Positions 50,859 through 60,843 are shown, counted from the first letter of the stretch. The stretch: DNA of 64,000 nt from Heyndrickxia shackletonii (GCF_001420715.1 NZ_LJJC01000004.1:141028-205027), one strand, 5' to 3'. The notes: generated from the letters alone by a model not told the origin. Made by a program: numbers and translations.

Positions 50859-53331
50859 AGGGGTATCGCTGCGTTTCTTTCACCGGAATAAATTTATTGC
50901 CATCTCGTCCATTATTAGCGTTATATTGTCTGTATCGCTCATCATCACATTAGCTATATTCTCGATTAATGCCAAACAAACACTGCATAATGAAGTAAAG
51001 AAAATGTACGGAAATATGGATTTGTCAGTAGGATACAATCCTGATCAGAACAAGATTGTTGATAGAGCCCTTTTACAGAGAATAACGAATCAGCCAGGTA
51101 TACAAAGCTACTCCAATGTGGTGCTTACACATTTAAGCATCAACCATACATATAACGATATTTATACAGTTGGAGTTGAGAATGATTCGCTTGTTAAAAG
51201 TAAATATCATTTTCATCAGGACCTTTCTGCCAACGAAGCGATGATCAATAAATCGTTAGCGGAAGCCTTAAAGGTCCGTGCTGGGGAAAAGATAACGATT
51301 GAAAATGAAACTTTTAAAATAAAAGAGCTATTAGATAACTTAGATGCGTCCGGGGTAGCACCCGATATTCTTCTTATCTCTCGTGACGATGCGAAGAAAT
51401 TTATTGCGGCGGAAGCGGGTAACCTAATAGAGGCGACTTATATCTTAATAAAAGCTAAAAAAAGTGAAAATCCAATTGTGTTGGCAAATGATATACGGAA
51501 AGTGGACCGAGGCTTACGTATTGATCTAGCAGAGGAGAATGAATATCTAAAGACCAATCTCACATCACTGCAAATTTTTATGACGGTTCTTTCGGTTCTA
51601 ATGTTATTTGTTACTTCTTTATTAATCGTCGCCAACTTTGAAGTCTTTTTATATAAGTATAAAAATCAATTCGCCATCATGCGGTCATTAGGTGCAACGT
51701 CCAAGCAAATGTTTAATATTGTGTTTATTCAATCTAGCTTGATGGTGATGGTTGGTGCTGTATTAGGATTCCTTCTAGCTTTTCTTAGCAATCAGTTTAT
51801 CCAAAATTGTATACAAAAATGGTTTGCGATCCACGTGGATACAATGGATTTCCATCCAAAACTCGCCCTTTTGCTGGCATTTAGTTGCTTTGTTTTAATT
51901 GAGCTTTTCATGCTAATTCCTGCTTATCGGAGCTCAAAAGTACTGCCGCTTAAAATCATGCAAGAAAATGAGCGGAACGATTTTGCCAATTTAAAATTCC
52001 GTAAAGTAATAGGATATAGCATGATCATTGGTGGCTTATTCTTTATCTTGTTCGGAAAGCTTGTTGTTCAAGCGGATACATACCAAGTATTTTCCGTCCT
52101 TTTTGCAGGCATCCTTATAACCTTTGGAATTTTTGTGTTGTTCCCTGTTTATCTTGCTCCTATTTTACAAAAGTTATTGCCTCTTATAAGGAGTATATTA
52201 GGTAGAACCTCTTTTGTATCAATAAAAAATGTGATCCCGCAGGTGAGAAAGAACACCTTTGTAATGCTGACCATCAGTACGTTAATGATTATAACTATTT
52301 TTGGCTCCACGTTAATGGAAACAATCAAGAAAAATCAAGAACAGTATTTAAAAAATGAGTATCAAACTAATATCGTTGTCACAAGCCGATTGAATTATGA
52401 TTCGAAATTAGATCCTATGGAAATAAAAAAACAAATAGTGAAATTATCCGGTATTAAAGGGGCAAGTACTGTCAGCACGCCTACACAATTGGATCTGATA
52501 AAAGCAGATAATTATTATTCGTTTGATTATTTTTTAGGTGATTTAAAAGAATTGGCAAGCCAAGGATTGATATCAAAGAACATTAAGTTTGGAAAGAATC
52601 AACTTATCGTTAGCAGAAATTTTGCGAAAAAGTTTAAAGTGAAAGCTGGAGATACAATCCGTCTAGGAAATTTCTTTGAAGCAGAACAAAAGCAAAAACC
52701 AATTGGTAAGGCAAGGATAGCGGCAATTGTCGATAAGCTGCCGCTTTCAATTGATGTAATGATGGATTGGAGCAGCAAATATAGAAACCAACATACAGCA
52801 TTGGATCGAGTTTTTATTAGCAGCGATAACGAAAAACATACGTTGAAACAATTAGAAGCATTAAAAATGAAATATCCTGAATTAGAAATCAATAGCTATC
52901 AACAATCATTGAAAAAGGCAAATAAAATGATTGATCAAAGATTGTACATCTTCTATGCCGTAATCGCGATTATGGTAGTATGCGTGATGGTTGGAGTATT
53001 TAATACGCTTATCAATAATATTCACTCCAAACGGAAGGAGTTTGCGATCTTACGCACCTTGTCCATTAACAAAAGAGGGGTCATTATCGTCATTATGACA
53101 CAAGTTATTCTTTATATCCTAATTGGAATAGCTTTAGGATCCCTTGCTGGAACAGCATTAACGTATGTCATCAGTCTAATTGATACAGGCAGTAGGCTGC
53201 ATTTTAATTTTCCATTTATAGGGCTTATTATGGCCATCCTGATTGGAACGGCCATTGTTGTGTTTATTCCTTTTGCTAGTAAACTAGCAAAGGTGAAAAT
53301 ATCGGCAGAGTTAAGTTTGAATAATAAATGA
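50842..53331 (+). CDS. ABC transporter permease with two FtsX domains
   Basis: The 829-residue permease has an N-terminal helix (about 18-42), a first extracellular domain, an FtsX domain with three helices (about 240-370, including FAIMRSLGATSKQMFNIVF), two more helices, a second extracellular domain (about 500-700) and a C-terminal FtsX domain (about 705-820, with FAILRTLSINKRGVIIVIMT). This duplicated layout occurs in MacB-like lipoprotein or peptide-resistance exporters. GGAGATGTCCA precedes the ATG. With the ATPase it would form an exporter or mechanotransducer; no sensor kinase is adjacent. Confidence 0.9.
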   Translation: MIKSIKGVSLRFFHRNKFIAISSIISVILSVSLIITLAIFSINAKQTLHNEVKKMYGNMDLSVGYNPDQNKIVDRALLQRITNQPGIQSYSNVVLTHLSINHTYNDIYTVGVENDSLVKSKYHFHQDLSANEAMINKSLAEALKVRAGEKITIENETFKIKELLDNLDASGVAPDILLISRDDAKKFIAAEAGNLIEATYILIKAKKSENPIVLANDIRKVDRGLRIDLAEENEYLKTNLTSLQIFMTVLSVLMLFVTSLLIVANFEVFLYKYKNQFAIMRSLGATSKQMFNIVFIQSSLMVMVGAVLGFLLAFLSNQFIQNCIQKWFAIHVDTMDFHPKLALLLAFSCFVLIELFMLIPAYRSSKVLPLKIMQENERNDFANLKFRKVIGYSMIIGGLFFILFGKLVVQADTYQVFSVLFAGILITFGIFVLFPVYLAPILQKLLPLIRSILGRTSFVSIKNVIPQVRKNTFVMLTISTLMIITIFGSTLMETIKKNQEQYLKNEYQTNIVVTSRLNYDSKLDPMEIKKQIVKLSGIKGASTVSTPTQLDLIKADNYYSFDYFLGDLKELASQGLISKNIKFGKNQLIVSRNFAKKFKVKAGDTIRLGNFFEAEQKQKPIGKARIAAIVDKLPLSIDVMMDWSSKYRNQHTALDRVFISSDNEKHTLKQLEALKMKYPELEINSYQQSLKKANKMIDQRLYIFYAVIAIMVVCVMVGVFNTLINNIHSKRKEFAILRTLSINKRGVIIVIMTQVILYILIGIALGSLAGTALTYVISLIDTGSRLHFNFPFIGLIMAILIGTAIVVFIPFASKLAKVKISAELSLNNK

Positions 53332-53421
53332 AATTGAAGCGGGATGACTGGTATTCAAGAAATATGAGTCATTTCGCTTTTTCATGGTTTTACCATTTTT
53401 TTAGATTGAGAATAGAATGGT

Positions 53422-53935
53422 GTTATAAAGACCATTGTGGCATGAGAAAGAGAGCGAGATGTCCTTAAGAAAGGTTATAAAGGCCATTGTGGCATGAGAA
53501 AGAGAGTGGGATGTCCTTAAGAAAGGTTATAAAGGCCATTGTGGCATGATAAACCATAGCGAGATGTCCTTCATCAATGAAATGAAGGACAAGCTATAGG
53601 GTTTTCTACTGTCAGATGTCCTTCATCAATGAAATGATGGCCAAGTTATAGGGTTTTCTACTGTCAGATGTCCTTCATCAATGAAATGAAGGCCAAGCTA
53701 TAGGATTTTCTTCAGTCAGATGTCCTTCGTCAGTGAAATGAAGGCCAATTTACAAGGTTTTCTACTGTCAGATGTCCCTCATCAATGAAATGAAGGCCAA
53801 GCTATAGGATTTTCTTCAGTCAGATGTCCTTCATCAGTGAAATGAAGGCCAATTTACAAGGTTTTCTACTGTCAGATGTCCTTCATCAATGAAATGAAGG
53901 CCAAGCTATAGGATTTTCTTTAGTTAGATGTCCTG
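53422..53935. repeat. 52-bp tandem repeat array with internal hairpins
   Basis: Units begin (at AGATGTCC-type sequence) at 53457, 53509, 53562, 53614, 53666, 53718, 53770, 53822, 53874 and 53926: period 52 with one 53. The left three units are of a variant type (GTTATAAAGGCCATTGTGGC at 53422, 53474, 53526); the right units have CCTTCAT-N7-ATGAAGG, a self-complementary core, followed by AAGCTATAGG or AATTTACAAGG and a TTTTCT tract. Array fills the gap between the FtsX permease and convergent CynX-like gene, with no coding frame. Confidence 0.88.
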
Positions 53936-54052
53936 TATTGGGATTGTAAAGGATACCTTTGTATAAGAAGGCGAACAAGTTGTCCATAAGTGTGGTTTAT
54001 TGACAACGCTTTGCCCTGAGACCGATCTCATTTTGTTCTTTGGAATAATTTA

Positions 54053-54086
54053 GGGGATAAAAAACAGGATGGCCAATAAGCCATCC
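54053..54086 (-). terminator. Terminator of the CynX-like gene
   Basis: GGATGGC-TTATTG-GCCATCC pairs on the minus strand and is followed by TGTTTTTTATCC, just beyond the stop codon. Confidence 0.85.
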
Positions 54087-54090
54087 CATT

Positions 54091-55311
54091 TTATTTTTCC
54101 TCAATATATTTATTTCTCCCAGCACCAATACCAGATATAAAAATAAGCACAGAAGTTATAACAAGCATCCATAAAGGAATTGCCCAATTGTGCGTGATAT
54201 CATGCAGCACTCCAAATAAAGTTGGACCAACGGCTGCAAGAAGATATCCAATGGACTGAGCCATACCGGATAATTCCGCTGCTTGATAAGAGTTTTTGGT
54301 ACGGAGGCTAAAGAACATCATCGCTAAGCTAAAAGCACAGCCTCCCCCAATACCTAAAAATATTACTGACAGTGGGATGAGTGAAAGATTTCCATATAGA
54401 ATACCAATCATTCCTATAATAAATAAAAGAGCCGTAATGGTGACAAGCAGATATTGGTTTTTCATGCGTCCCGCTATTATTGGGACGATAAAAGTAAAGG
54501 GTAGAACCGCAAACTGCATTAAGGATAGCATCCAACCGGCTGTGCTGGAGCTTAACCCTTGCTGTTGTAAAATTTCAGGCAGCCAAGCGACAATCGTATA
54601 AAAGATTAAGGATTGCAGTCCCATAAAGACAGTTACTTGCCAAGCCAAGCCAGATTTCCAAATGTTTACCGATTGCTGTTTTTCAGATACCCTTATGTCT
54701 TGTTTGCGTTTTGCACGAATTTGGGGGATCCAAAAAAGAATCGCAACGATTGAAATAATTCCCCAGTATCCAAGGGAGCCTTGCCACCCAAATCCTGAGT
54801 TAGAGGAAATCGGAATACTTAGTCCAGATGCAATAGCCCCGCATAGATTCATAGAAACAGAGTATATTCCCGTCATAGTCCCTACACTTTGTGAAAAGTT
54901 TTGCTTAATAATGCTTGGCACTAGTACATTGCCAATAGCAATGGCCAAACCAAGAAAAATCGTACCAGTAAATAGCGTTCCTACTCCAGAGAGAGGGCGC
55001 AGAATAATTCCGATGGTTAAAAGGATTAAGGAGAGAAAAAGAACGGATTCCATTCCAAAGCGGCGCGCTAATTTTGGTGCAAATGGTGACACTAGCGCAA
55101 AAGCAAGAAGAGGAACCGTTGTTAATGCTCCTGCAAGTGTGCTTGATATTCCTAAACTCTCACGGATGGAAGGCACCAATGGTCCAACTGATGTTAAAGG
55201 AGCCCTTAAATTCGCTCCGATAAATATTATTCCGATAATTAATAAAAGTACTTTTGGTTTTACGTCCAACTTTGTTTGTTCTTGTTGTAACGTTCCCGGT
55301 TGTAAATTCAA
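54091..55311 (-). CDS. MFS transporter, CynX/NimT family
   Basis: The 406-residue protein has 12 helices with the CynX-like start FIGANLRAPLTSVGPLVPSIRESLGIS, then FAPKLARRFGMESVLFLSL and, late, AAELSGMAQSIGYLLAAVGPTLFGVLHD. This family includes cyanate, nitroimidazole and other anion transporters; the substrate is unknown. The TTG at 55311 follows GGAGGAAGAAAG. It sits 19 nt downstream of the GntR gene and is probably controlled by it. Confidence 0.88.
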   Translation of the reverse strand: MNLQPGTLQQEQTKLDVKPKVLLLIIGIIFIGANLRAPLTSVGPLVPSIRESLGISSTLAGALTTVPLLAFALVSPFAPKLARRFGMESVLFLSLILLTIGIILRPLSGVGTLFTGTIFLGLAIAIGNVLVPSIIKQNFSQSVGTMTGIYSVSMNLCGAIASGLSIPISSNSGFGWQGSLGYWGIISIVAILFWIPQIRAKRKQDIRVSEKQQSVNIWKSGLAWQVTVFMGLQSLIFYTIVAWLPEILQQQGLSSSTAGWMLSLMQFAVLPFTFIVPIIAGRMKNQYLLVTITALLFIIGMIGILYGNLSLIPLSVIFLGIGGGCAFSLAMMFFSLRTKNSYQAAELSGMAQSIGYLLAAVGPTLFGVLHDITHNWAIPLWMLVITSVLIFISGIGAGRNKYIEEK

Positions 55312-55330
55312 CTTTCTTCCTCCGCTCTAA

Positions 55331-56005
55331 TTATAAAATTTCCATAAATTGTTCAATATACTCGGTAACCGCTTCTATCGCTTGCTCGGGATTTTGTTCC
55401 TTTATAGCGTCTACTAATTTCCAATGAACATGATGGTGAAAGTCGGTATGACAGGTCATTTCGGATAAATTATGAACAGATTCGTGCAAGGGCACGGACA
55501 TTTGCTCATAAAGATCCATCAGCATACTATTGTGGGCTGCCACAGCAATCGCTTTGTGTAATTGAATATCCGCTTCCACATATGCTTCACTGTCATTATG
55601 TTCTGCAGCTGCTAGACATGCCTCAAGATAGGTTTGTATATTTTCAAGATCGTTTTGGTTTCTTCTTATGGCTGCCAACCGTGCTGCTTCTTTTTCTAAT
55701 GCATGGCGAACCTCCAGTATTTCTATAAGATTTGCCTTTTGGATCCGTTTTTGCAGTGCTGCTCCAAGAGTACTGGAGGAACATACATATGTACCACTTC
55801 CTTGTCTAGTTTGCAGAAGTCCTGCATGAACAAGAGCACGAATTGCCTCACGTAAAGTATTACGGCTTACATCCAGCTGCTGCATTAATTCTAATTCTGG
55901 AGGAATTCGGCTCCCAACAGACCATGCCCCAGATTCAATAAGAGATTCTATTTGTGAAACGATTTGTTCGACAAGCGATAATCGGTTTGTTTTTGCAATA
56001 TCCAT
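55331..56005 (-). CDS. GntR family (FadR/FCD type) transcriptional regulator
   Basis: The 224-residue protein has an N-terminal wHTH (LVEQIVSQIESLIESGAWSVGSRIPPELELMQQLDVSRNTLREAIRALVHAGLLQTRQGSGTYV) and an FCD C-terminal domain (EVRHALEKEAARLAAIRRN, DIQLHKAIAVAAHNSMLMDLYEQM). Its partner is the CynX-like transporter gene in the same operon, so its effector may be that transporter's substrate. AGAGGTGCCAT precedes the ATG. Confidence 0.92.
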   Translation of the reverse strand: MDIAKTNRLSLVEQIVSQIESLIESGAWSVGSRIPPELELMQQLDVSRNTLREAIRALVHAGLLQTRQGSGTYVCSSSTLGAALQKRIQKANLIEILEVRHALEKEAARLAAIRRNQNDLENIQTYLEACLAAAEHNDSEAYVEADIQLHKAIAVAAHNSMLMDLYEQMSVPLHESVHNLSEMTCHTDFHHHVHWKLVDAIKEQNPEQAIEAVTEYIEQFMEIL

Positions 56006-56131
56006 ATGGCACCTCTAAATTTGTAGGATGATTGGTTCATTGGGTAATATAACATATCATAATAAAAATGTAAAATTAAAGGTAATGGGAATATAAATGA
56101 CGAATAATAAAATACTGTGAGGAGTGAAACC

Positions 56132-56584
56132 ATGAAAATACGAGAATTAAGACCGGAGGAACAGTACCCACTGGAATTGTTTTTATTAGCAGACCCTAAT
56201 CAAAAACTAGTGGAGGATTACATTGGTCGGGGCGAATGCTTTGTTGCCGAGGAAGAAGGAAGTATCCTTGGAGAATATGTCTTGCTTCCAACACGGCCAG
56301 AAACAATAGAGATTGTAAATATTGCAGTTGCTGAACATTGCCATGGCAAAGGAATCGGCAAAAAATTAGTAAACGATGCAATAAAGCGGGCAAAGGAAAG
56401 AGGCTATAAAACTATCGAAATTGGAACCGGAAACTCAAGTGTAGGTCAGCTGGCGCTCTATCAAAAATGTGGCTTTCGGATTGTTGGCATAGATAAGGAT
56501 TTTTTTATCAGACATTATGATGAAGAAATATACGAGAATGGAATCCAAGTAATTGATATGGTGAGATTGTCTCAAGACTTATAA
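56132..56584 (+). CDS. GNAT family N-acetyltransferase
   Basis: The 150-residue protein begins MKIRELRPEEQYPLELFLLADPN and has the GNAT core VNIAVAEHCHGKGIGKKLVNDAIKRAKERGYKTIEIGTGNSSVGQLALYQKCGFRIVGID, with acetyl-CoA loop H-G-K-G-I-G. GGAGTGAAACC precedes the ATG at 56132; an in-frame ATG at 56117 has no site. It is divergent from the GntR regulator. Acceptor unknown. Confidence 0.88.
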   Translation: MKIRELRPEEQYPLELFLLADPNQKLVEDYIGRGECFVAEEEGSILGEYVLLPTRPETIEIVNIAVAEHCHGKGIGKKLVNDAIKRAKERGYKTIEIGTGNSSVGQLALYQKCGFRIVGIDKDFFIRHYDEEIYENGIQVIDMVRLSQDL

Positions 56585-56668
56585 TAGATATTTTTAGCTT
56601 AAGAAAAATTGGCCTCGTTGTCTTTGATCAACTACAAAATATATTTGGAAAGTATATTTATCAACGAT

Positions 56669-56710
56669 AAATAACCCTAAGTGGAAACATTAAATTTAGG
56701 GTTATTTCTA
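56669..56710 (+). terminator. Terminator of the acetyltransferase gene
   Basis: AAATAACCCTAA pairs with TTTAGGGTTATTT around a 14-nt loop, followed by CTATTT. A bidirectional role is possible. Confidence 0.7.
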
Positions 56711-56820
56711 TTTAAGTTTAATTTTGCTCAAAACTAAAACGTATCATAATTTTGAACTGATAATGAGAGGCAGGATAATGAATTTGTTCCATTAAGGACG
56801 GAACTATTCTCATAACATTA

Positions 56821-56931
56821 TTATTTTGGGTGATCTATGTCTGGAATATGCTCTTCGATATTTTTTAATCTTTTATGGATGTTGTAAAATAAAGGTAAAT
56901 AAGCAATCATGATAATAATCAACAACCCCAA
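56821..56931 (-). CDS. 36-residue membrane microprotein
   Basis: A TTG 9 nt after a perfect AAGGAGG opens a 36-residue frame: a hydrophobic helix (MGLLIIIMIAYLPLFY), then a charged segment (NIHKRLKNIEEHIPDIDHPK). It is too short for normal gene calling. The strong ribosome site and the clean membrane-plus-amphipathic layout support translation. I do not recognise a family. It stands alone on the minus strand between the acetyltransferase and methyltransferase genes. Confidence 0.6.
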   Translation of the reverse strand: MGLLIIIMIAYLPLFYNIHKRLKNIEEHIPDIDHPK

Positions 56932-57059
56932 TATTAAACACCTCCTTAAGATAAAATTTATATAAACTTATATTCACATTTATATATATAAATACCTTTG
57001 CTACTTACATAGCTAAAAGGAATAAAAAAATTGTAGTAAAAGAAGGAGAAGAAGATTTT

Positions 57060-57764
57060 GTGGAAAGAATTAATTCTATTCGGATAGAAGAGAAAAAATA
57101 CCACGACTATTGCTATGACAATTATAGATTATTTGAGGAAGGCTCATGGCTGTATAAACCAGTAAAAACCGTTATGGACCTAATACCTGTGCTAGAAGAA
57201 AAAGAAAATGTAAAGGTTCTGGATTTAGGGTGCGGAGTTGGCCGAAACAGTATTCCTATCGCGAAAAAAATAAAAAACAAGGCTGGCAAGGTTATTTGTG
57301 TAGACTTGCTAGAGTCTGCCTTAAAACATTTAGAACAATATAGCCTGCAATATGATGTTAGTGAGGTAATCGAAACGGTTCACGCAGATATTGGAGAGTT
57401 TAATATTAAGCTGGAGGAGTATGATTTAATAGTAGCAGTTTCGAGTTTAGAGCATGTTCGGTCAGAGGAAGTACTTGATCATCTATTAGAAAGAATGACG
57501 AAAGGAACAAAGAGATACGGACTTCATTGTTTAATTGTTAATTCGGAGGTCCAGGAAATAGACAGGACTTCGAATGAATCGCTGGAAGCATATATGGAAG
57601 TTAATTTATCTACGAATGAAATGCTGCAAAAACTCGAGGAACATTATAGAGGATGGGATATTTTAACGAAGGTGGTTAACCCTCTAGAATATATAATTAG
57701 TAGAGATGGCAAAGATGTTATGTTAAGGACGAATGCTATTACCTATGTAGCTAGTAGGACATAG
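57060..57764 (+). CDS. Class I SAM-dependent methyltransferase
   Basis: The 234-residue protein has motif I VLDLGCGVGRNSIPIA (residues about 52-67), the acidic motif II VICVDLLES and IVAVSSLEHV, a standard Rossmann methyltransferase. GGAGAAGAAGATTTT lies before the GTG start, rather distant. Substrate cannot be named. Monocistronic. Confidence 0.87.
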   Translation: MERINSIRIEEKKYHDYCYDNYRLFEEGSWLYKPVKTVMDLIPVLEEKENVKVLDLGCGVGRNSIPIAKKIKNKAGKVICVDLLESALKHLEQYSLQYDVSEVIETVHADIGEFNIKLEEYDLIVAVSSLEHVRSEEVLDHLLERMTKGTKRYGLHCLIVNSEVQEIDRTSNESLEAYMEVNLSTNEMLQKLEEHYRGWDILTKVVNPLEYIISRDGKDVMLRTNAITYVASRT

Positions 57765-57968
57765 GGTTTTTAATTTATTCATAGCAAAGGAGCTGCATAA
57801 GCTGGGCTGGAAGGGGCATAAAAGGTCTGGTACCAAACATTGGAGCTGTTCGACTTATTCATTGTAAAATCACAATAGTCTATAATAAAGGAAAAAATGG
57901 TTGATAAAATAACAAAAATGGATTTATTTTTTAAAACAGGATTTTATTAAAGAGATGGAGCGAACATC

Positions 57969-58934
57969 ATGAAAGCACTCATATTTGAAGCGTTTGGCGG
58001 ACCCGAAGTTCTCCAATATCGAGATATAAAAGATCCGCAAATTGGTTCTGAAGAAGTTTTATTAGAAATGAAAGCAATTGGATTGAACTTTGCAGATGTT
58101 TACCGAAGAAAAGGCAATTATCATTTAGTCGGTCAGCCCCCTTATATTTTGGGATACGAGGGTGCTGGTATTGTGCAACAAGTCGGCAGTAAGGTTGAAG
58201 GTATTAAGGTAGGAGATAGGATAGCTTTCGCTGACGTTCCATTCGCTAATGCAGAGCTAGTAGCAGTACCTCAGGATAAAGCGATTCCTATTCCTGCTGG
58301 TATTTCGTATGAAACAGCGGCTTCTTTGTTATTGCAGGGTTTAACTGCACATTATTTAACGAAAGATAGCTATTCCATTAAAAATGAAGATGTAGGAATG
58401 GTTCACGCCGCAGCTGGAGGAGTTGGACAGCTGCTAGTTCAAATCATTAAATTGCTTGGAGGAAAAGTAATTGGCTTAACTTCCTCGGAGGGAAAACGTC
58501 AAGCAGCAATAGCAGCAGGGGCAGATAATGTGTTTTTATATACTGAGGATTGGAAAGCACAAGTGAAAGATGTAACAAATGATTGTGGCGTAGATGTTGT
58601 ATATGAATCGGTAGGAGCAACACTAATAGATAGCTTTGATGTAACACGTATCGGTGGAACAGTTGTATTTTTTGGAATGGCAGGAGGGGATCCAGCACCA
58701 GTTGATCCTAGAATGCTGATGGATACATCCAAAACGTTGACAGGGGGAGATCTTTGGAATGTGCTGACATCACGTGCAGAACGTGTTGCGCGATCCGGAG
58801 AACTATTTAAATGGATTCAAAGCGGTCAACTAAAGATTTCTGAAGCCACCTTGTTTCCATTAAGGGAAGGTGCAAAAGCACACGAATTCATTGAAAGCAG
58901 AAAAAGTACTGGAAAGGTATTATTAATTCCTTAA
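57969..58934 (+). CDS. Zinc-independent quinone oxidoreductase (MDR family)
   Basis: The 321-residue enzyme reduces quinones or alkenals with NADPH. It has the MDR N-terminus (LNFADVYRRKGNYHLVGQPPYILGYEGAGIVQQVG), no structural zinc cysteines, and a Rossmann part with VHAAAGGVGQLLVQIIKLLGGKVIGLTSSEGKRQAA. GAGATGGAGCGAACATC precedes the ATG. Monocistronic, ended by a CATTTCTA/TAGGAATG hairpin with TTTTTTT at about 58944-58981. Confidence 0.9.
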   Translation: MKALIFEAFGGPEVLQYRDIKDPQIGSEEVLLEMKAIGLNFADVYRRKGNYHLVGQPPYILGYEGAGIVQQVGSKVEGIKVGDRIAFADVPFANAELVAVPQDKAIPIPAGISYETAASLLLQGLTAHYLTKDSYSIKNEDVGMVHAAAGGVGQLLVQIIKLLGGKVIGLTSSEGKRQAAIAAGADNVFLYTEDWKAQVKDVTNDCGVDVVYESVGATLIDSFDVTRIGGTVVFFGMAGGDPAPVDPRMLMDTSKTLTGGDLWNVLTSRAERVARSGELFKWIQSGQLKISEATLFPLREGAKAHEFIESRKSTGKVLLIP

Positions 58935-58981
58935 TCAAAAAATCAAGGGTCATTTCTATCTGGGTAGGAATGCTCTTTTTT

Positions 58982-59222
58982 TAGTTAAATTAACGATAAA
59001 TTGAAACTCCCAAAATATGAAATTAACATTCAAGTATTATGATTTTTATAGACATGGTGATTGTCCGAGTAGGTAATTTTGATTATTCGTTTTATGGTTC
59101 AAATTAACGATATTGGATAAATTTACAACACAATTTTTGTAAAAAATACGCATATTATTGCTTGTTGTGTGTCCAATGTCCGTTATTTATACTGAATCTT
59201 GTAAACTATTAAACTTGGGGGA
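58982..59222. other. Intergenic region before the 5'-nucleotidase gene
   Basis: AT-rich sequence with no open frame of note. No clear Pho box or other operator was recognised; the leader carries CTTGGGGGAG as the ribosome site for the following gene. Confidence 0.4.
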
Positions 59223-59231
59223 GTGGGAGAT

Positions 59232-60833
59232 TTGCGTAAAAGAAATCTATTATTATCAGTAGGTCTGGCATCCTTATTGACCTTACCGTTTTCATCAGTG
59301 GATGCGGCAGCAAAGAATATTAAAAAAGACCATCCACATCCAATTGAGGTACAAATCCTTGGGATCAATGACCTACATGGACAGTTGGATGTCACTCGTA
59401 CTGTTAGTGGACGAAATGTTGGACGAGCGGATGTACTCGCAGCCTATTTAAAACAAAGAAAAGCACAAGTGAAAGATACCCTGTTAGTTACAAGTGGTGA
59501 TGCAGTAGGCGCTTCTGCACCGGTATCGGCATTATTTCAAGATGAACCTACTTTAAACATCTTAAATACACTTCATTTTGATGTTGGAACACTTGGTAAT
59601 CATGAATTTGATCACGGTGTAAAAGAAATGATGCGGCAAATTTATGGAGGGAAGAATCCTACCACTGGGGAATATTTTAAAGGATTAAACTTCCCGTATG
59701 TTTGTGCCAATGTAATAGATAAAAAGACAAAGAAACCGTTGTTACCACCTTATGTAATCAAAAAGGTTCATGGAGTAAACATTGGATTTATTGGTGTTGA
59801 TACAACCGAAACACCAAGTATTACGATGCCAGAAAATGTGAAGGATGTTGAATTTACAGACGAAACCGAAGCAATCAATAAATATGCAAAGGTGTTAAAG
59901 AAAAAAGGGGTTAGAACCATTATTGTTTTGGCGCATGATCCAGGAAACTCCGATTATGACGGAAAAAATGCAACTGGTAAAGTGATTGATATAGCAAAGA
60001 ATATTGATCCTGAAGTGGATGTGGTTTTCGGCGGTCATAACCATGCGTATATTAATACGAAAGTAGCCGGGAAGCGAGTTGTACAAGCCTATTCATATGG
60101 AACAGCGTTTGCCGATGTCCATCTTTGGATCGATCCGAGAACAAAAGATGTTGTAAAAGACAGCGCAGAAATTGTAACAACCTATCAAGATTCAATCACT
60201 CCAGATCCGCAAATTAAAGCGATGATTGACGAGGATGAGAAGAGGGTTGCCCCATTAATTAATCAAGTACTTGGAAAGACAACGACTGCATTAACTGGCA
60301 AACAAAATGAAAGTGGCGAATCCAATTTAGGTGATTTTATCACGGATGCACAGCGTGATATTACAAAGTCCCAAATTGCTATTACGAACCCTGGTGGAAT
60401 ACGTGCGGACATTAACAGCGGAGACATTACTTGGGGAAATCTTTACACTGTTCAACCATTTGGAAATACTATGATTACGATGGACTTAACTGGTGATCAA
60501 ATTCGTAAAGCATTGAATCAACAATGGCGTACAGACGGTTCTTCCAAAATGCTGCAAATCTCCGGTATGAAATATACTTGGGATAGTACAAAAGCGAATG
60601 ATAAAATCGTTTCGTTAACTTTAGAAGATGGTACACCAATTGAACCAAATCAAACTTATAAAGTTGCTATGAATAATTTCTTGGCAAGTGGTGGAGATGG
60701 GTTCACGGAATTTGCTAATGGTAAGAATCAAGTAAATGGACCAGTTGATTTAGATGCATTAGTGGATTATGTGAAAAAGCAAACTGGCCCGATTACGATG
60801 GAGATTCAAAATAGAATACAAAAGATTAACTAA
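59232..60833 (+). CDS. Secreted bifunctional 5'-nucleotidase / 2',3'-cyclic-nucleotide phosphodiesterase (UshA-like)
   Basis: The 533-residue protein has a signal peptide (MRKRNLLLSVGLASLLTLPF, cleaved after about residue 27), a calcineurin-type metallophosphatase domain (NDLHGQ, TSGDAVGASAP, LGNHEFDHG, VFGGHNH) and a C-terminal 5'-nucleotidase domain (ITNPGGIRADIN, NNFLASGGDGFTEF). It releases phosphate and nucleosides outside the cell. No LPXTG anchor is present. The TTG at 59232 follows GGGGGAG by 8 nt; the GTG at 59223 overlaps that site. Confidence 0.93.
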   Translation: MRKRNLLLSVGLASLLTLPFSSVDAAAKNIKKDHPHPIEVQILGINDLHGQLDVTRTVSGRNVGRADVLAAYLKQRKAQVKDTLLVTSGDAVGASAPVSALFQDEPTLNILNTLHFDVGTLGNHEFDHGVKEMMRQIYGGKNPTTGEYFKGLNFPYVCANVIDKKTKKPLLPPYVIKKVHGVNIGFIGVDTTETPSITMPENVKDVEFTDETEAINKYAKVLKKKGVRTIIVLAHDPGNSDYDGKNATGKVIDIAKNIDPEVDVVFGGHNHAYINTKVAGKRVVQAYSYGTAFADVHLWIDPRTKDVVKDSAEIVTTYQDSITPDPQIKAMIDEDEKRVAPLINQVLGKTTTALTGKQNESGESNLGDFITDAQRDITKSQIAITNPGGIRADINSGDITWGNLYTVQPFGNTMITMDLTGDQIRKALNQQWRTDGSSKMLQISGMKYTWDSTKANDKIVSLTLEDGTPIEPNQTYKVAMNNFLASGGDGFTEFANGKNQVNGPVDLDALVDYVKKQTGPITMEIQNRIQKIN

Positions 60834-60843
60834 ATGAGAAAAC

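Noticed and set aside
53422-53935. CRISPR-like array
   Set aside because: The repeated unit is continuous at 52 bp with no unique spacers between identical repeats, and no cas genes are present.
54662-55330. 222-residue plus-strand frame antisense to the CynX-like gene
   Set aside because: Shadow of a high-confidence membrane protein gene; no ribosome site, Arg/Pro/Ile-rich composition.
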